64,000 nt of DNA, taken from positions 744,001 to 808,000 of the forward strand of contig RCTD01000015.1 of NCBI GenBank assembly GCA_014898415.1. The letters are read 5' to 3'. Below, piece by piece: positions 23,143 to 35,300 of the stretch; within the stretch, counting starts at the first letter, position 1, and every line of letters begins with the position of its first letter. Source of the stretch: Stromatinia cepivora. Lineage: Eukaryota > Ascomycota > Leotiomycetes > Helotiales > Sclerotiniaceae. Made by a program: the position numbers and the translations under genes. The notes beneath the pieces are model-generated. The model had not been told where the DNA came from and ran no database searches. It worked only from the letters and a program-made list of their open reading frames with translations.

Positions 23143-24401
23143 ATGCCTTCTTCCACTAAGCTTCCTACCCGCGCCTTGGGACGCAATGGTCCTCAAATTC
23201 CCGCCCTTGGTCTTGGTCTCATGGGTTTAAGTAGTAAGTTCATCACGGTGAATCATTAGAAGACATCCAGATTGACGATTCAATAACAGCTTTCTACGGA
23301 AAACCGGGTTCAGATGAGGAGCGCTTCGAATTCCTTGATCGTGCTTATGAGTTGGGCTGCACCCATTGGGATTCAGCTCAAATGTATGGCGATAATGAGG
23401 TACTTTTGGGCAAATGGTTCACGAGAACTGGCAAACGCAGTGAGGTAAGATTGCAATGATTCTGGAACACAAAGCTGAAAGATGGCTGCTTACTGTTGTC
23501 TAGATTTTCCTGACTACCAATTTGGTAACCATGTCACACCAGAAGGTGGTCGTGAAATCCGCAATGATGCAGAGTACATTCGTCAATCTGTAGCGGAGAG
23601 TTTTGAGAAACTTCAAACTGATTACATAGATTTGCTTTACTGGTTAGTTTCCCCTACCGACTTACCGAATATTGGACATCATTCTTACAAACATGTACTA
23701 GTCATCGATTCACTGGAACGATTCCAGTCGAGACAATTGTTACTGTTATGAAGGAATTTGTTGAGTAAGTTTTCCATCCTGTGTGTTTCTTGACAGAGGC
23801 TAATTCTGAAAGTGCTGGCAAAGTCCGCTATTTGGGCCTCAGCGAGTGTGGTGTTGACACTCTCGAACGTGCCGTGAAGATTCACCCCATTCACGCATAC
23901 CAAATTGAGTATAGTCCATTCTCTATGGACGTCGAGAAACCAGAAGTTGGGCTTCTCGACTGCTGTAAGAGACTCGGCATAGCACTCGTTGCCTACTCAC
24001 CACTGGGCCGTGGTATTCTCACTGGTCAGTACAGATCAGTTGATGATTTCGACAAGGACGATTTCCGACGAACAATTCCCCGTTTCGCCACACAAGAGAA
24101 CTTCGACAAGAATTTGAAACTTGTTGATACCATTACCGCAATCGGAAAGACGAAGAATGCATCGCCCGGACAGGTCACACTTGCTTGGATGATAAAGCAA
24201 GATCCTCTCATTTTCCCCATTCCAGGCACTAAAAAGATTAAGTATTTGGAAGAAAATATTGGAGCTCTTTATATTGATTTGACAGATGAAGAGGACAAGC
24301 AAATTAGACATGCAATTGAGAGTGCCGAAGTAGTTGGTACAAGAGTTGCTGAGCATCTTATGGGTGTTCTTGTGGTTGATACCCCTCCCCTCACCAATTA
24401 G
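23143..24401 (+). CDS. Aldo-keto reductase, probably damaged
   Basis: Five exons are visible: 23143-23233, 23290-23444, 23504-23642, 23702-23764 and 23813-24401, about 350 residues if intact. Family features: an N-terminal LGRNGPQIPALGLGLMGLS, the active-site Asp and Tyr in WDSAQMYGDN, the active-site His in YCHR, and C-terminal ATP-independent NADPH-site segments (IPGTKKIKYLEEN). It resembles AKR13-type reductases. Odd point: with the strong donor GTAAGA, exon 3 opens IFLTT and then loses frame by one base, exactly at the codon where the family has its catalytic lysine (TK-FG). A weaker donor five bases upstream (GTGAGG at 23440) keeps the frame but still gives no lysine there. So the gene is either a recent pseudogene, a catalytically altered form, or the base is a sequence error. 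It lies between the two A-T-R genes and, if active, would reduce aldehydes or ketones with NADPH. Confidence 0.8.
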
Positions 24402-25631
24402 CGAGTTTCCGAGGGTGATGGGTCTCATAATGGAAATTGGACATTAGTCGTTGGTGAAATTGGTTTTATAGAAATTTTTATCTCATACCAGAGAAATTTA
24501 CCACGTTTTTTTTACACTTTAGTTGAATATTGCTGGTCCTGTCTGTGAAGAAAAAACATCGTAGTAAGTTCAGTTAAGAAATCTCAAGAAATTTTCGAAG
24601 CTCTATCACGAAATTAGCATCTTAGTAGCAAACCAGGCCTGTAAAGTGTGCTGATTTTGGAAAAACTCCCTGATGAGCCCAACAATTATAGGTTGAGGTG
24701 TGCAATACAAGGCCTATAGTTTACCGACGAAAAGCTACACTCACTCAGCATCATTTGAAGCTTCCAAGAAAATCTACTTATCTTTTCCTTCAGTGTTCGA
24801 CCTACACTTGACCATCTACCACTGGCATATCCATTTTTCGCATATTTTGAACAGAGATTGAAATAGAAAGCATATTCTTTTTGCTGACCGTGGTGTCCGA
24901 TGTGGCTGAAATGGCTGACATAATCATGTTTGTGGTCCAGAACCTTAACTGAACCATCACACACTTACCCCGAGTCAGGAAGCACAAGGGCTTCTTCATC
25001 TCGGGTAGAATCTTAACTTTAAAGTTAAGTATGTAATTTAATTCTGCGGCAGAAAATTGGCTATATGCACTCATTTCGCACTCTGTCTCACCAGACATTC
25101 TGCTGGGGTTTGCGTTTGAGCTCCGGGGTGTGTATACAGTACAGGTAATCATTTAGCGTAGCGTCAGCTCTATAACTGGTCTGCATGAAAACTCCGTCAT
25201 CACATCAATTGGCTTTTACTGATGTGTAAACAATCAAAGCGGAACTTTGCCGAGATGGAGTTCTTGTGTTGCCGGAGCTAACAGACTTTGCGAGTGTTTA
25301 GAAGAATGAGGGACGTGTATGAAGTATAGAATGCGGAAAGACCTGTCACTTTCACGATTCCGGAGTTGAAGAAATGGAAATGAACACGAGAATGGGATGT
25401 ATCTATGAGGAGTTGTTTAACCGGACTCTCGTTTTCGGTATACAGTTACAAGCCATGGCTGACCGACGCATCCGAATCCTCAATCCGAAAGGTGTTTATC
25501 AAGTCGGCTCCCCAGCGTAGATTTCATTCATTCTTCAGTTCTCTTTCATCAACATTATTCTCTACTCTTCTGTCTTAATCAATATCTCTTTCGCCCTAAT
25601 CATAGCCTCCTTAGTTGTCGTTTAGATCATA
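24402..25631. other. Promoter region of A-T-R reductase 2
   Basis: About 1.2 kb. It holds the shared motif at 25272-25284 and a C/T-rich leader before the ATG. No other gene is supported; minus-strand frames at 24686-25152 have no motif. Confidence 0.4.
25272..25284. promoter_or_regulatory. Motif shared by both A-T-R promoters (site 2)
   Basis: CCGGAGCTAACAG, about 350 bases upstream of the ATG at 25632. See the partner site at 21226. Confidence 0.3.
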
Positions 25632-28600
25632 ATGGCCCATCTCACCCCAGAGCATATCTTGCACCTTTACGATACCTTCGGAGAGCTCAGGGTGCTCGAC
25701 GATATCATCCGTCATCGTTCCAAAGACAATCCTCCTGCCCCTATCTTGGGATATCCCAGAGTTGAAGACAACCCAAGCGATTATGAAACCTTCACTGGTC
25801 AGCAGCTTGATTCGTTTGTCGATGCTGCCTGCAAGTACTTCATTAAGAATGGCCTGAAACCTGTAAGTCAATTCAACATAACCTCGAAAGTCATTCGAAC
25901 GCAGCTGACTTCTGTTCAGGGTGGAAAAAGAGTCATTGGTCTCTACTCTCCGTCCAATGTAGACTTCGCCGTCACCTTCTTCGCCCTTAGCCGTCTGGGC
26001 TACACTGTCCTTTGCCTTTCCCTTCGTATAGCACCCATAGCTATCATCAACCTTCTCAAGCAAACAAAATGCGAGGTCATAATTCGTGGTGATACACCTC
26101 AGATCGCTGCTACTTGTGATGCCGTCGCACAAGAGGCTGCTTTAAGATCTATCGTTATTCCCATGCGTGCCCAGTATGGAATACCACGCCCAGCAAACGA
26201 GAAGCGATTCGCAAGAGAATTTGATCGTGAAGTTGAGACCAATGAAGTCGCTATTGTCATGCACAGTTCTGGATCCACTGGTCTACCCAAACCAGTCTTC
26301 CTCACACACAAGAATGTGTTGACTCATCCAGTGCAAGGTGCTGGAATGCACAACTTTGGTGCACTTCCATTATATCACATGTACGGTCTCTCAACGACAC
26401 TCCAAGCTATGTACATGGCAAAGAAAGCAAACTTGCCTAGCGCTACTCTGCCAATGACGGCAGATAACCTTATGCTTGCAATTGAAGCGACACAACCTGA
26501 GGTTTTCCATGCTGTCCCGTATGCTTTGGGACTCTTGACTGAGCACCCAAGAGGTATGCCATATCTTAAGCAAGCCAAAATCGTCACTGCTGCTGGTGCT
26601 CGTACTCCAGATGAGCTTGGCGATCTATTAGCCTCAGAGAAGGTCAACATTGGTGTAGTGTTTGGAACGTAAGTATTCCTCTTCACTTCAACTTTCAAGT
26701 CATGTAAACTAATCCAAGGTAGTACTGAAGCAGGTCTTCTTGGTGATACTATGCGCCGTGCTGAGGGAGATGACTCATGGAATTACGTGCGAATCTACTC
26801 AAACATCAGAAGTTCTATCTACATGGACCCCATAGGAGATAACCAATTCGAGTGTGTCTACCTTAAAAGTCATCCAGGATTGTCTGTCTCAAACTCAGAT
26901 GACCCCGCACCTGGTTCATGGCGCTCAAAGGACGTTTTCGAGCCCCACCCAACCATTCCCGATACTTGGAAATATGTGACTCGTCTTGATGATCGTGTCA
27001 CTTTGAGCAATGGAGAGAAAGTTCTTCCGCTTCCTATTGAAGGTCGTCTTCGCCAAGAAGAAATCATTCGTGAAGCGGCCGTCTTTGGTGTAGACAGAGC
27101 TATTCCAGGTGTCTTGATCTTTAGAGCTTCCGATGAGCTACCAGATGACGAATATCTCGAGGCCATCTGGCCAGCTATTGTTGACGCCAACTCGCGTGCT
27201 GAGGGCTTCTCTCAGATTACGAAGGAGATGGTTGGTCTCGTACCATCAGATGTCGAATACCCTAGAACAGACAAGGGAAGCATCATTCGCGCACAGATCT
27301 ATAGGAAGTTCGCAGACAAGATTGATGAATTATATGACAGTCTTGATGGCAACGCGGAGGGAACTCTGCAGCTTGATCTCGCCGGCATTGAAACTTTCTT
27401 GACCGAGACCTACGAAGACATCACTGGTCACCCTCTTGAATCTGTCGATACCGATTTCTTCAATGCCGATATTGACAGTTTGAGAGCCATCCAAATGAGA
27501 CGCATCATCCAGAAAACTCTCGATCTTAATGGCCAACAATTGAGCAGCAACGTTGTTTACGAACATGGCACTGTCAGGGCTCTTGCGCAATACTTGTTCT
27601 CTCTCAGCTCTGGTGAAAGCGAGCAAAATAAAGACAATGTTCCACTGATGGAATCATTGATTCAGAAGTACTCCACATTTGGAGAAGTTGTGGTATGTCA
27701 ATTTATCTTACCTTTTCGATACCAAAATACTTACATAAGAATAGATCTTGACTGGTGCTACTGGCTCCCTGGGCGCCCATGCCTTATACCAGATGGTCAA
27801 CAGCCCCAACTTCAGAAAGGTATACTGTCTTGTTAGAGGAGAAAATCCAATGGACAGAGTAATGAAGTCTTTTAAAGACCGAGGATTGTCTCTCACTCCA
27901 GCTGCGAAATCCAAGGTTGTTGCATTCACTGCCGACCTTGCCCTGACTGATCTTGGTCTTGGCAAAGCTATGATTGAGCAGTTCAAGACTGAGGTCTCTC
28001 TCATTATTCACTTGGCTTGGTCTGTCAACTTCATCATTGGGCTGCAAAGTTTTGAACCCCATCTTGCTGGATTGAAGAATCTTTTGGATCTCTCTCTCGC
28101 CGTCTACCGCTCAGAGCCAGCTCGTCTATTCTATGCTTCCTCCATCTCTACAGCTGAGAACACACCAGCACCCGCTCTTATCCCAGATGCACCAATTGAA
28201 GACTTCCACAACGCGTTGAATATGGGTTATGCTCAATCTAAACTGGTTGGCGAATACATGGTCCTAAATGCTGCTCGTGGAGGAGCACGAGCCTACGCCC
28301 TCCGTATCGGACAGATTGTTGGAGATAGAGATAATGGCTTCTGGAATGAAGCTGAATTTGTACCCTCCATGATCAGATCCGCACTCTCCATGAAAGCTCT
28401 CCCAATTTTCCACGAGAACTGCTCTTGGATTCCGGTCGACACCCTCGCCACTGCTATCCTAGAGATTGATGAGAAACTTAAGGCTCTCCCCCGACCATGC
28501 GCTATTGATAGCACCAACCCTCCTATTGTCTACAACATGGTAAACCCTGCCACCTTTACCTGGGAAGCACTTCTCGGCGAACTTTCTACTGCCGGTCTCG

Positions 28601-28983
28601 ATTTCGAGGCTATTCCTTTCGGAAATTGGTTGCAAAAGCTTAGAGAGTCAGCTGCTAATGGCCAAGAAGAACAAAATCCAGCCGTCAAACTCTTGGATCA
28701 TTTCGAACAGCGATATCTTCAAAGTAACAACGGCCATGGCTATAGTGGTGCAGAGGCTAGTGCAAGCTCAAGTGGTGCTAGCAGTCATCGAAGCAGTGTC
28801 TCGGGTACTTCAACACCAAGTAGCAAGGGGACCAGTGTTAGCGATTATGAAATCATCGGAGTCACATTTGATACTAAGGCTATATTGAGGGATAGTAAGG
28901 TCTTGCAAAGCCCTCCTGATATTATTCAAGATGGTTATGTAAAGCAATTTTTGAGTCAGTGGTTAAAGAAGTGGGTTAAGTGA
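25632..28983 (+). CDS. NRPS-like carboxylate reductase 2 (A-T-R)
   Basis: Four exons, 25632-25862, 25920-26668, 26723-27692 and 27745-28983, give 1062 residues. The first intron (57 nt) contains no stop, so gene finders could wrongly keep it. Adenylation motifs: SSGSTGLPKP (193-202, the same position as in reductase 1), FGTTEAG created by the second splice, and RLDDRVTLSNGEK. The carrier motif is NADIDSLRA with Ser579. The reductase domain opens at ILTGATGSLGAHAL (651-664), created by the third splice, and has Tyr/Lys in YAQSK (812-816). A serine-rich linker (about 990-1025) precedes a short conserved C-terminal end. Function is as for reductase 1: ATP-dependent activation and reductive release of a carboxylic acid. 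The two proteins are clearly paralogous but well diverged, so this is not a recent duplication and they may use different acids. Confidence 0.95.
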
Positions 28984-30682
28984 CTGAAAGCTTATGGATG
29001 ATGAGATATGATGAGATGAGTTCGAGACACGGTAGACACTCTACGCGAACACGGCTTGTTTTCTTTGGTACGGAGAGGCGCAAAATTGTTGCAGATAACG
29101 AGACTTTTCTTTTTCATTCTGGAGTTTTGGGGACTCTTTGCATCTACTTTTGTAATCATTTTTTTGTAGTTCACTAGTTTCATGATGAAATGATATAAAT
29201 GATCTGATCCTGAAAGACCTGTATAAGAAATGAATTCCGAGGTGTCCTAAAATTAAGTGACTGTAACCTTAAGTTCATCATGGTGATGACCATTTCCCCG
29301 CTTCCTATGAGTTTAGCGAGTAGTCTTCAGCTCCTTTTGAACAGTTGTAACTACTTGGGGAAAAAGGATACAGAGTATAGATGATATTTTAGGTATAACC
29401 ATAGAGACATTGGGACAGGTGAACTGTTGAAATCGTTTGGAATATTAAAACCGCTTAGTACATTTAACCCTCCTGTACATTGGCCCTATCTTAGACATTA
29501 AACCCATTGAGGTTACCAAGCATATCTTGAAAATATTAAGGCGAAAATGTCATTAAAAACTCATTAACCTTTGAGATTAGTTTGAGTTGTTGAGCGCCCA
29601 CAGCTGAGTCCACAATTTCACTTTGCAACTAGTTCGAAGTATTGCAATCTGCAACCAAGAACAACAGCGCCGTCACAACCGGCCTGGACGACAAGACCGC
29701 AATCACATCTCCACAGCAACGTAAAAATTCCACAACGGGTGCACCTATCAACACTAAACCCTCCCCCAAAGATAATAAAACCCAACAACCCCGCTCCCAA
29801 TCATGCAACCCACACCTCATGATCTGATTTCGGGCCCAGCCGCTGCAGAAGCAAAATAAACCTTATGCATGAACACCGCATGAAAAGCAAGCTCAAAACC
29901 CGGGGACCCAACCGACTTTTCATCTATTTTTGTTTCGGCGGAGTCGGGTCTCGTTGAACAATATGTATGTTCGGCTCGGGTAGGACAGCAAATACAACGT
30001 GCCAAGATTCGGGCTGGGGAGTGGCTTTGTACGCGGGGTTTGGGGGGGAAGATGTACTCGGGCCATCTAATTGTTTTGTTTTAGAGGTTAATGGTGGAAA
30101 TGAGGTATGCTCCGAAATCGCTAAGGAGGAGATGTTGTGGGAGATTGTGGATGTTCGAATGAGGAATCTCGGGTAGGGTTATTTACAAGGTTGCGGTATG
30201 TTTCTTTTAGTCCTAGGGAGTATGGGATGTATGCACCCCGCAATCTCAGCCACTTTATGTCTCCCCGCCAATCACCAGCCACACCACTGCTCTGATGTTA
30301 TGTTTTGGGATAGTCTTGGGTGTATCTACTACCAGAACTCGATATCTAATGTTTATGTCATGGTATGATATTGAAAATCGTAAGAGGTTTTATAGGACGA
30401 AGTTTGGGCAGACAATATAATTTTATAACATAAATTTAGTTGTCACTATTATTCTGATATCATTTTCAAGTCAGACTCCAAAGATCAATATTGAAGGACA
30501 GACTCCAAAGATCAATATTGAAGGACAGACTCGAAGTAAAAGAACATTTTGCTTTCTATCATTTAGCTTCTCTAACTCTCAGTCACTTGCTATTATGGCT
30601 TCTACCATTGTATCTAGACAGTTGGACACATATCCAATTTTTTCGAAGATATATAACACCATGTTTCCTCTCTTAAAATTTC
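28984..30682. other. Convergent intergenic region
   Basis: About 1.7 kb between the 3' ends of reductase 2 and the carboxylesterase. It holds a short tandem repeat (listed separately). Short open frames at 29.6-30.2 kb have no motif. Confidence 0.4.
30472..30534. repeat. 27-bp tandem repeat, about 2.3 copies
   Basis: The unit starts CAGACTCCAAAGATCAATAT and repeats with exact period 27 at 30472, 30499 and (partial, diverged) 30526. Confidence 0.85.
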
Positions 30683-32365
30683 CTAATGCCAAAGCGCCTT
30701 ATTCCAAAACAAGCTTTTGTCATTGGCCAAGATATCATCTTGAATATACATCGTATCATTAAAGACCAACTCCTTACCGACCGAAGACGAGTTTCCTCCA
30801 TGTAATGGCCAATACAATTTATCCTCCGGCCACATGGTATTTGGATTTCCGGTCAAGATAAATGACACCAAGTATTTCTGCATCTTAAGGGCAACACTGA
30901 AATCAATGTCTTTGGTTGTGACGATACCTGCGCCCGCAGCAGTGGTTGTAGTTATAGTGGTGGCATTAGTTTCAACAAGGGTAAAGTTGCTGTACCAATA
31001 ATAATTTTGATCCATGCCATGAGAAGCTACACCAAGGGCTACCATGGCATTCCAGGTCTGGTTGTTGAGAGCCTCGGTCAATGCGTAGTTGTGGGCAACG
31101 AGTTCGAAGTCTTGGTCTATATCTGCGAAGCGGAGTCCTTCGCTTTGATAGTCCGTTGAGGGATATAGGTCCTGGATCTCATTGATGATATCGTCTGTAA
31201 TGGAAGGAAAATAAAGCTGGAGACGGGGGCCAATATCCGAGCTGCTGTTCACGCCAGCGGGTAATCTGCGGTTGATTTCGTGAAGTTCATGTGTTATAAC
31301 AAGTGGACCGGTGAAATTGAAGCGTTTTTGATAAAGCTGAGATTCATCTGTTGGTTTGGGTTAGTGATGACTGAGGCGATGTGGAAATGAGGACATACAT
31401 GTGTCGGCAATGAAGTCACCATCGACGCGAGGTTGAAATTGGTATGTATATTTAGAGACCATGTTATTAGCCGCGGTAGAAAGGGTGGCAAAGTCGACAG
31501 AGCGCATGCATGTCAAGCTGCCACCTGTACATCCAACAGCCGTGGATACATTCTGCCAGAATACCTCGGAGTGCTGATTTCCCGCTCCAGGTACGTATCC
31601 AGGGGACATAATGTATGCACGAGCAAAAGTCTGCTCAGCACGACCAGCGAATTTCTAAAAACAAATTGTCAATGAATGATTCATATACCGGCTTGGATGA
31701 GATTAGTTTGGTACCGTAATTTGGAAAAGATCCTGTGAAGCACCGGCAGAAAATCCAACAGCCACTATTTCTTCTGGATTACCACCCCAATGGCTGATAT
31801 ACCTCTTGACCCAATCAAAGGCATGAGCAGAATCCCAAACCAATGCATTTGAGGTGCCACCTTCGTGATTAAGTGTTGGACCAGTAGCAAGACCTGTCAT
31901 ACCCAGTCTATAGTTATAAGCAACAAAAATGAATTCCTTGCTCAGAGCGAAGAGAGCTTCAGGAGTTACTGCAGTCTTACTTCCGAAGATAAATCTACCA
32001 CCATGAGACCATACTACAACAGGGAGACTCTTATTCGCACTATTAGCAGGTGCCCAGATATCGAGGTAGAGACAATCCTCATAGGTTGCGCAATCGACAT
32101 TTTCTGGAGCCAAAGTACCATTGTTCACAATTATCTCGACAGGAGGCCATTGTGGTTTTGCGAAACGAAGATCTCCAGTCGGGACAGCAGCGTAACGAAT
32201 ATTTTGGTACTTGTAATATCCGATCGATTCACTACCCGCAGTGGCAACAATGGTAGAATAGTCCAAAGTAACAGATGGCATAGAAGTGGCCGTAGTAGTT
32301 GCTGCACCCACGACCACAGCAGCTGAAGCTGCCATGGGCAGCAAAAAATCTGTAGACAAACGCAT
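30683..32365 (-). CDS. Secreted type-B carboxylesterase/lipase
   Basis: Three exons, 31715-32365, 31399-31654 and 30683-31347, give 523 residues. Residues 1 to about 22 are a signal peptide (MAASAAVVVGAA). Family features: EDCLYLD (96-102), oxyanion-hole HGG (121-123) and the nucleophile elbow GFSAGAS with Ser206. The usual acidic residue in the GESAGA elbow is Phe here, and the common DQRLAL helix reads DSAHAFDW, both unusual. The catalytic His is probably in SHGMDQNYYW in exon 3; the C-terminal region has the expected TGNPN and WP segments. Several NxT/S sites suggest glycosylation. The enzyme would hydrolyse (or form) carboxylic esters outside the cell. It is the last gene of the metabolic group, tail to tail with A-T-R reductase 2, and could act on a product ester, but membership is inference. 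Confidence 0.88.
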
Positions 32366-35300
32366 GGTTGGAAACGGTCAAGTGGTACTTGTGAGAGAAG
32401 ATTCGCAACGAAACGAAACCAATGAAAATAAAACAAAACAAAAGATGAAGCTCAATGAAGAGATGAATATCTATAAAAGTATACAGTATTTAACGGAGAA
32501 TGCAAGACGTGGACGGTTCTCCATAAGTGGACGACCCCTTAACTTGGAATGCCGTTTAGTGACCACTAGGCCTCTTTGTGGGGTAGAGTAACGGTACTTG
32601 GACTGGTACCTTGAACTAGTAATAGTGATTATCGCGGTTCGTCCAACCACGGGCACTCCCATAGTGTCTTTACACAAGGCTCTATAAGGTCTGTGTTGAA
32701 TTTGACATGAGGCTAGTGAGATGTCAGCGGGTGTATAATGCTTTTTGGTTTATGAACCCGAAATTGACCCTGGAGCTAGCTCTAAAGCCCAGCTGAGTGC
32801 AAATTTTTGGGCTTCGATAGGCCTAACTAGTCGCTAATTTGCACCCACAAATATGGTGCTTTCAGGGTATGTGTGTACCCTCAAAGGTATTCATTTCGTG
32901 ATCTGCATCCGCGTCCACCCGTCCACATTAGCTGATCATTGCCAATACGTACTTGATGCGTGCTCCACGAAGCCAAGCAATGATGATGAGCCTACCATTG
33001 GTCCTGTAATCCATATTACTTAGGAAAGAAATTCGCGGCTCCTCCATAGATCTCCTCAGTTCTCGTGTAAATTAATACTACTACCACTACTCCTCAGTTC
33101 TCGCGAGCGAAGGAGATCATGGATCACAATCCTAGAAGGAAAACAAGCCTCACCGACCAATGTTGCCAGCCAGAAGAGAAAATCCTCATTGTAGACTTGT
33201 TTCGCGCGAGAGGAGATCCAAAGATAGTATAAAATCTATTAGTCACTCATAGCGTCAATCAAAGCCGAAATTAACCCATCGATTCCAGCTTGTGCACCTA
33301 CTATTTCTCTTCTTCATTTTACCATTTAAGAATCATGTCAACATCTCTCCAACTCGAATGTGATAGCACCGACAAGATAATATAACGTGTAAAACTCAGC
33401 CTTACACGACGCTGAATAAAATCACATGGTACAACTCAGCCATTGTCCAATTATTCCAATGTTGATTACTTTAGACACCGGTGTAAGAACATTCATCTTC
33501 GATAACTTCCATCTCGCGTATAGTCAGCTATGATCTAGTCTTATTCCATACGAAATTTAAGAAAGCCGTCTTGATTCCTCCTTTTGTCATTATTACCATC
33601 TCCAGGTAAGCCTCAAAATTACTCCGTTGCCTCCTTTGGGAAGATTTCCACTTCAGGTCAGTATTTTACTCTGAACATAACTTTGACTTCAGATGAATAC
33701 GACAGACAGCACCACTGTCGATAGATACACACTCAACTATCCATGGATTTTTATCTATTCCTTCTTATGAAGATCTTTCAAGGGATGTGGACTTTCCCTC
33801 CCAGGTGATGCCGGCCGCAGATCTAGAAAGAGACGAGATACTTCGGCATCATCCATTAATCGCTCCATCCTCAAAGTATCTGGCATGGCTACCGATAACA
33901 AAGTCACAGTGACTATGGAGTCATTGAAATCTCTGCGCTGTGACTTGAAGGAATCGCCACTATCATCATGATATCAACTTCCAGTGCCAAGCCAAATGCG
34001 CGGTCTTTGCTGATGATGGCAGGTAGTGGAATGGTCTGATGAAAGCCAAGAATATATGCTCAGCGTTGACTTCCAAACATCTGCAATAGCAGCAAATGAG
34101 GATACCTTTATGGATCCACCTCAAGTCTTCACAGATACTGGACAAAATCCTTTCCGTCTTAAGATAGAAGGTTTCATCAGCCTGGCAGGGCTGTGGATAA
34201 GGTTCAAGCAGGTCTGATGATATCTTTATGCTAGCGTCCATGATACCAGCGTATTAGTTACACGGCGTTCAATCTTACATATGACCCTCCATGCATGCAT
34301 CTTAAAGAATGCCCCGATGAAATACCTTCCCCCGCGAAGGCCCGAGACTTCAGGGTCCTCAAGGAAGGAAACAGGGCACTATAGACAAGCATTTTTCGTT
34401 TTAGTGTAGCTACTATCCTTGCGTCTTCCAGGATTCCATCTGGCAACAGTCTCCTATCTTCATCGGCAAGGCCGAACGGCGTATTCGCCACTGCCGAGCC
34501 ACCTCGAGGCTTCTAGTACCGACGAAAGGATTCATGCCATATTTTGATTCGTTTACCGACTCTATCTCGCCTTGTCAGATTTCTATTTATCCGCGGGCTT
34601 CTGCCCTTGTAACGTCTTTAATCCTTTTTTATCAAGAAAGATATCAGGACATGTCTTGATAGGACATTATCGAAGTCAATCCCCAAGAATGGGTTTCTAC
34701 CTGACCGAAAGCTGCCAAGGAGCAGGGTTACTCTATCGCAGCAAAGCATGAATGCTCTTCATGAGGGAATGGAAGACGAAAATCCTGAGTTATGGCTATC
34801 TGCGATATGGCTTTCTTCCGAGACGCTCAGATGAATAGTTTTCCAGTCTTGATGATGCCTTCCAGCTGGTTCCTTGGAAGTTTATAGAATTATGAAAGCA
34901 ACCCATTTTCTATTCATCAACTTGCAAATCCACAAGGAAAGGCCCACGAGTTTTGTGTGAAACGTTGTTACTTTGTTAGAGGAGAGTTAATAATGTCATT
35001 TATCTATATTGTATCAAGTTTTCCGGTATCGTTGTATTCTTCAACTACAGGGTCAGATATAGGTCGACTCCAGACCAAGGTTTGGCTTGGAACATCATTG
35101 AAGAAACACATGATTTCATGCCAATGATCCCTCTACGAGGTAGATATCACCCATCTGATGATCTTAGCCATCTACCATGCATTATTGATGTTCCATTTAG
35201 GGACTACATATTTGGAAATTCATAGTTTCTACGATTTTGGACGAATGTAGGGGCCAGAAAGATCGCTGAATTGTAGGATTCGTCATAGATCGTCCGTGAA

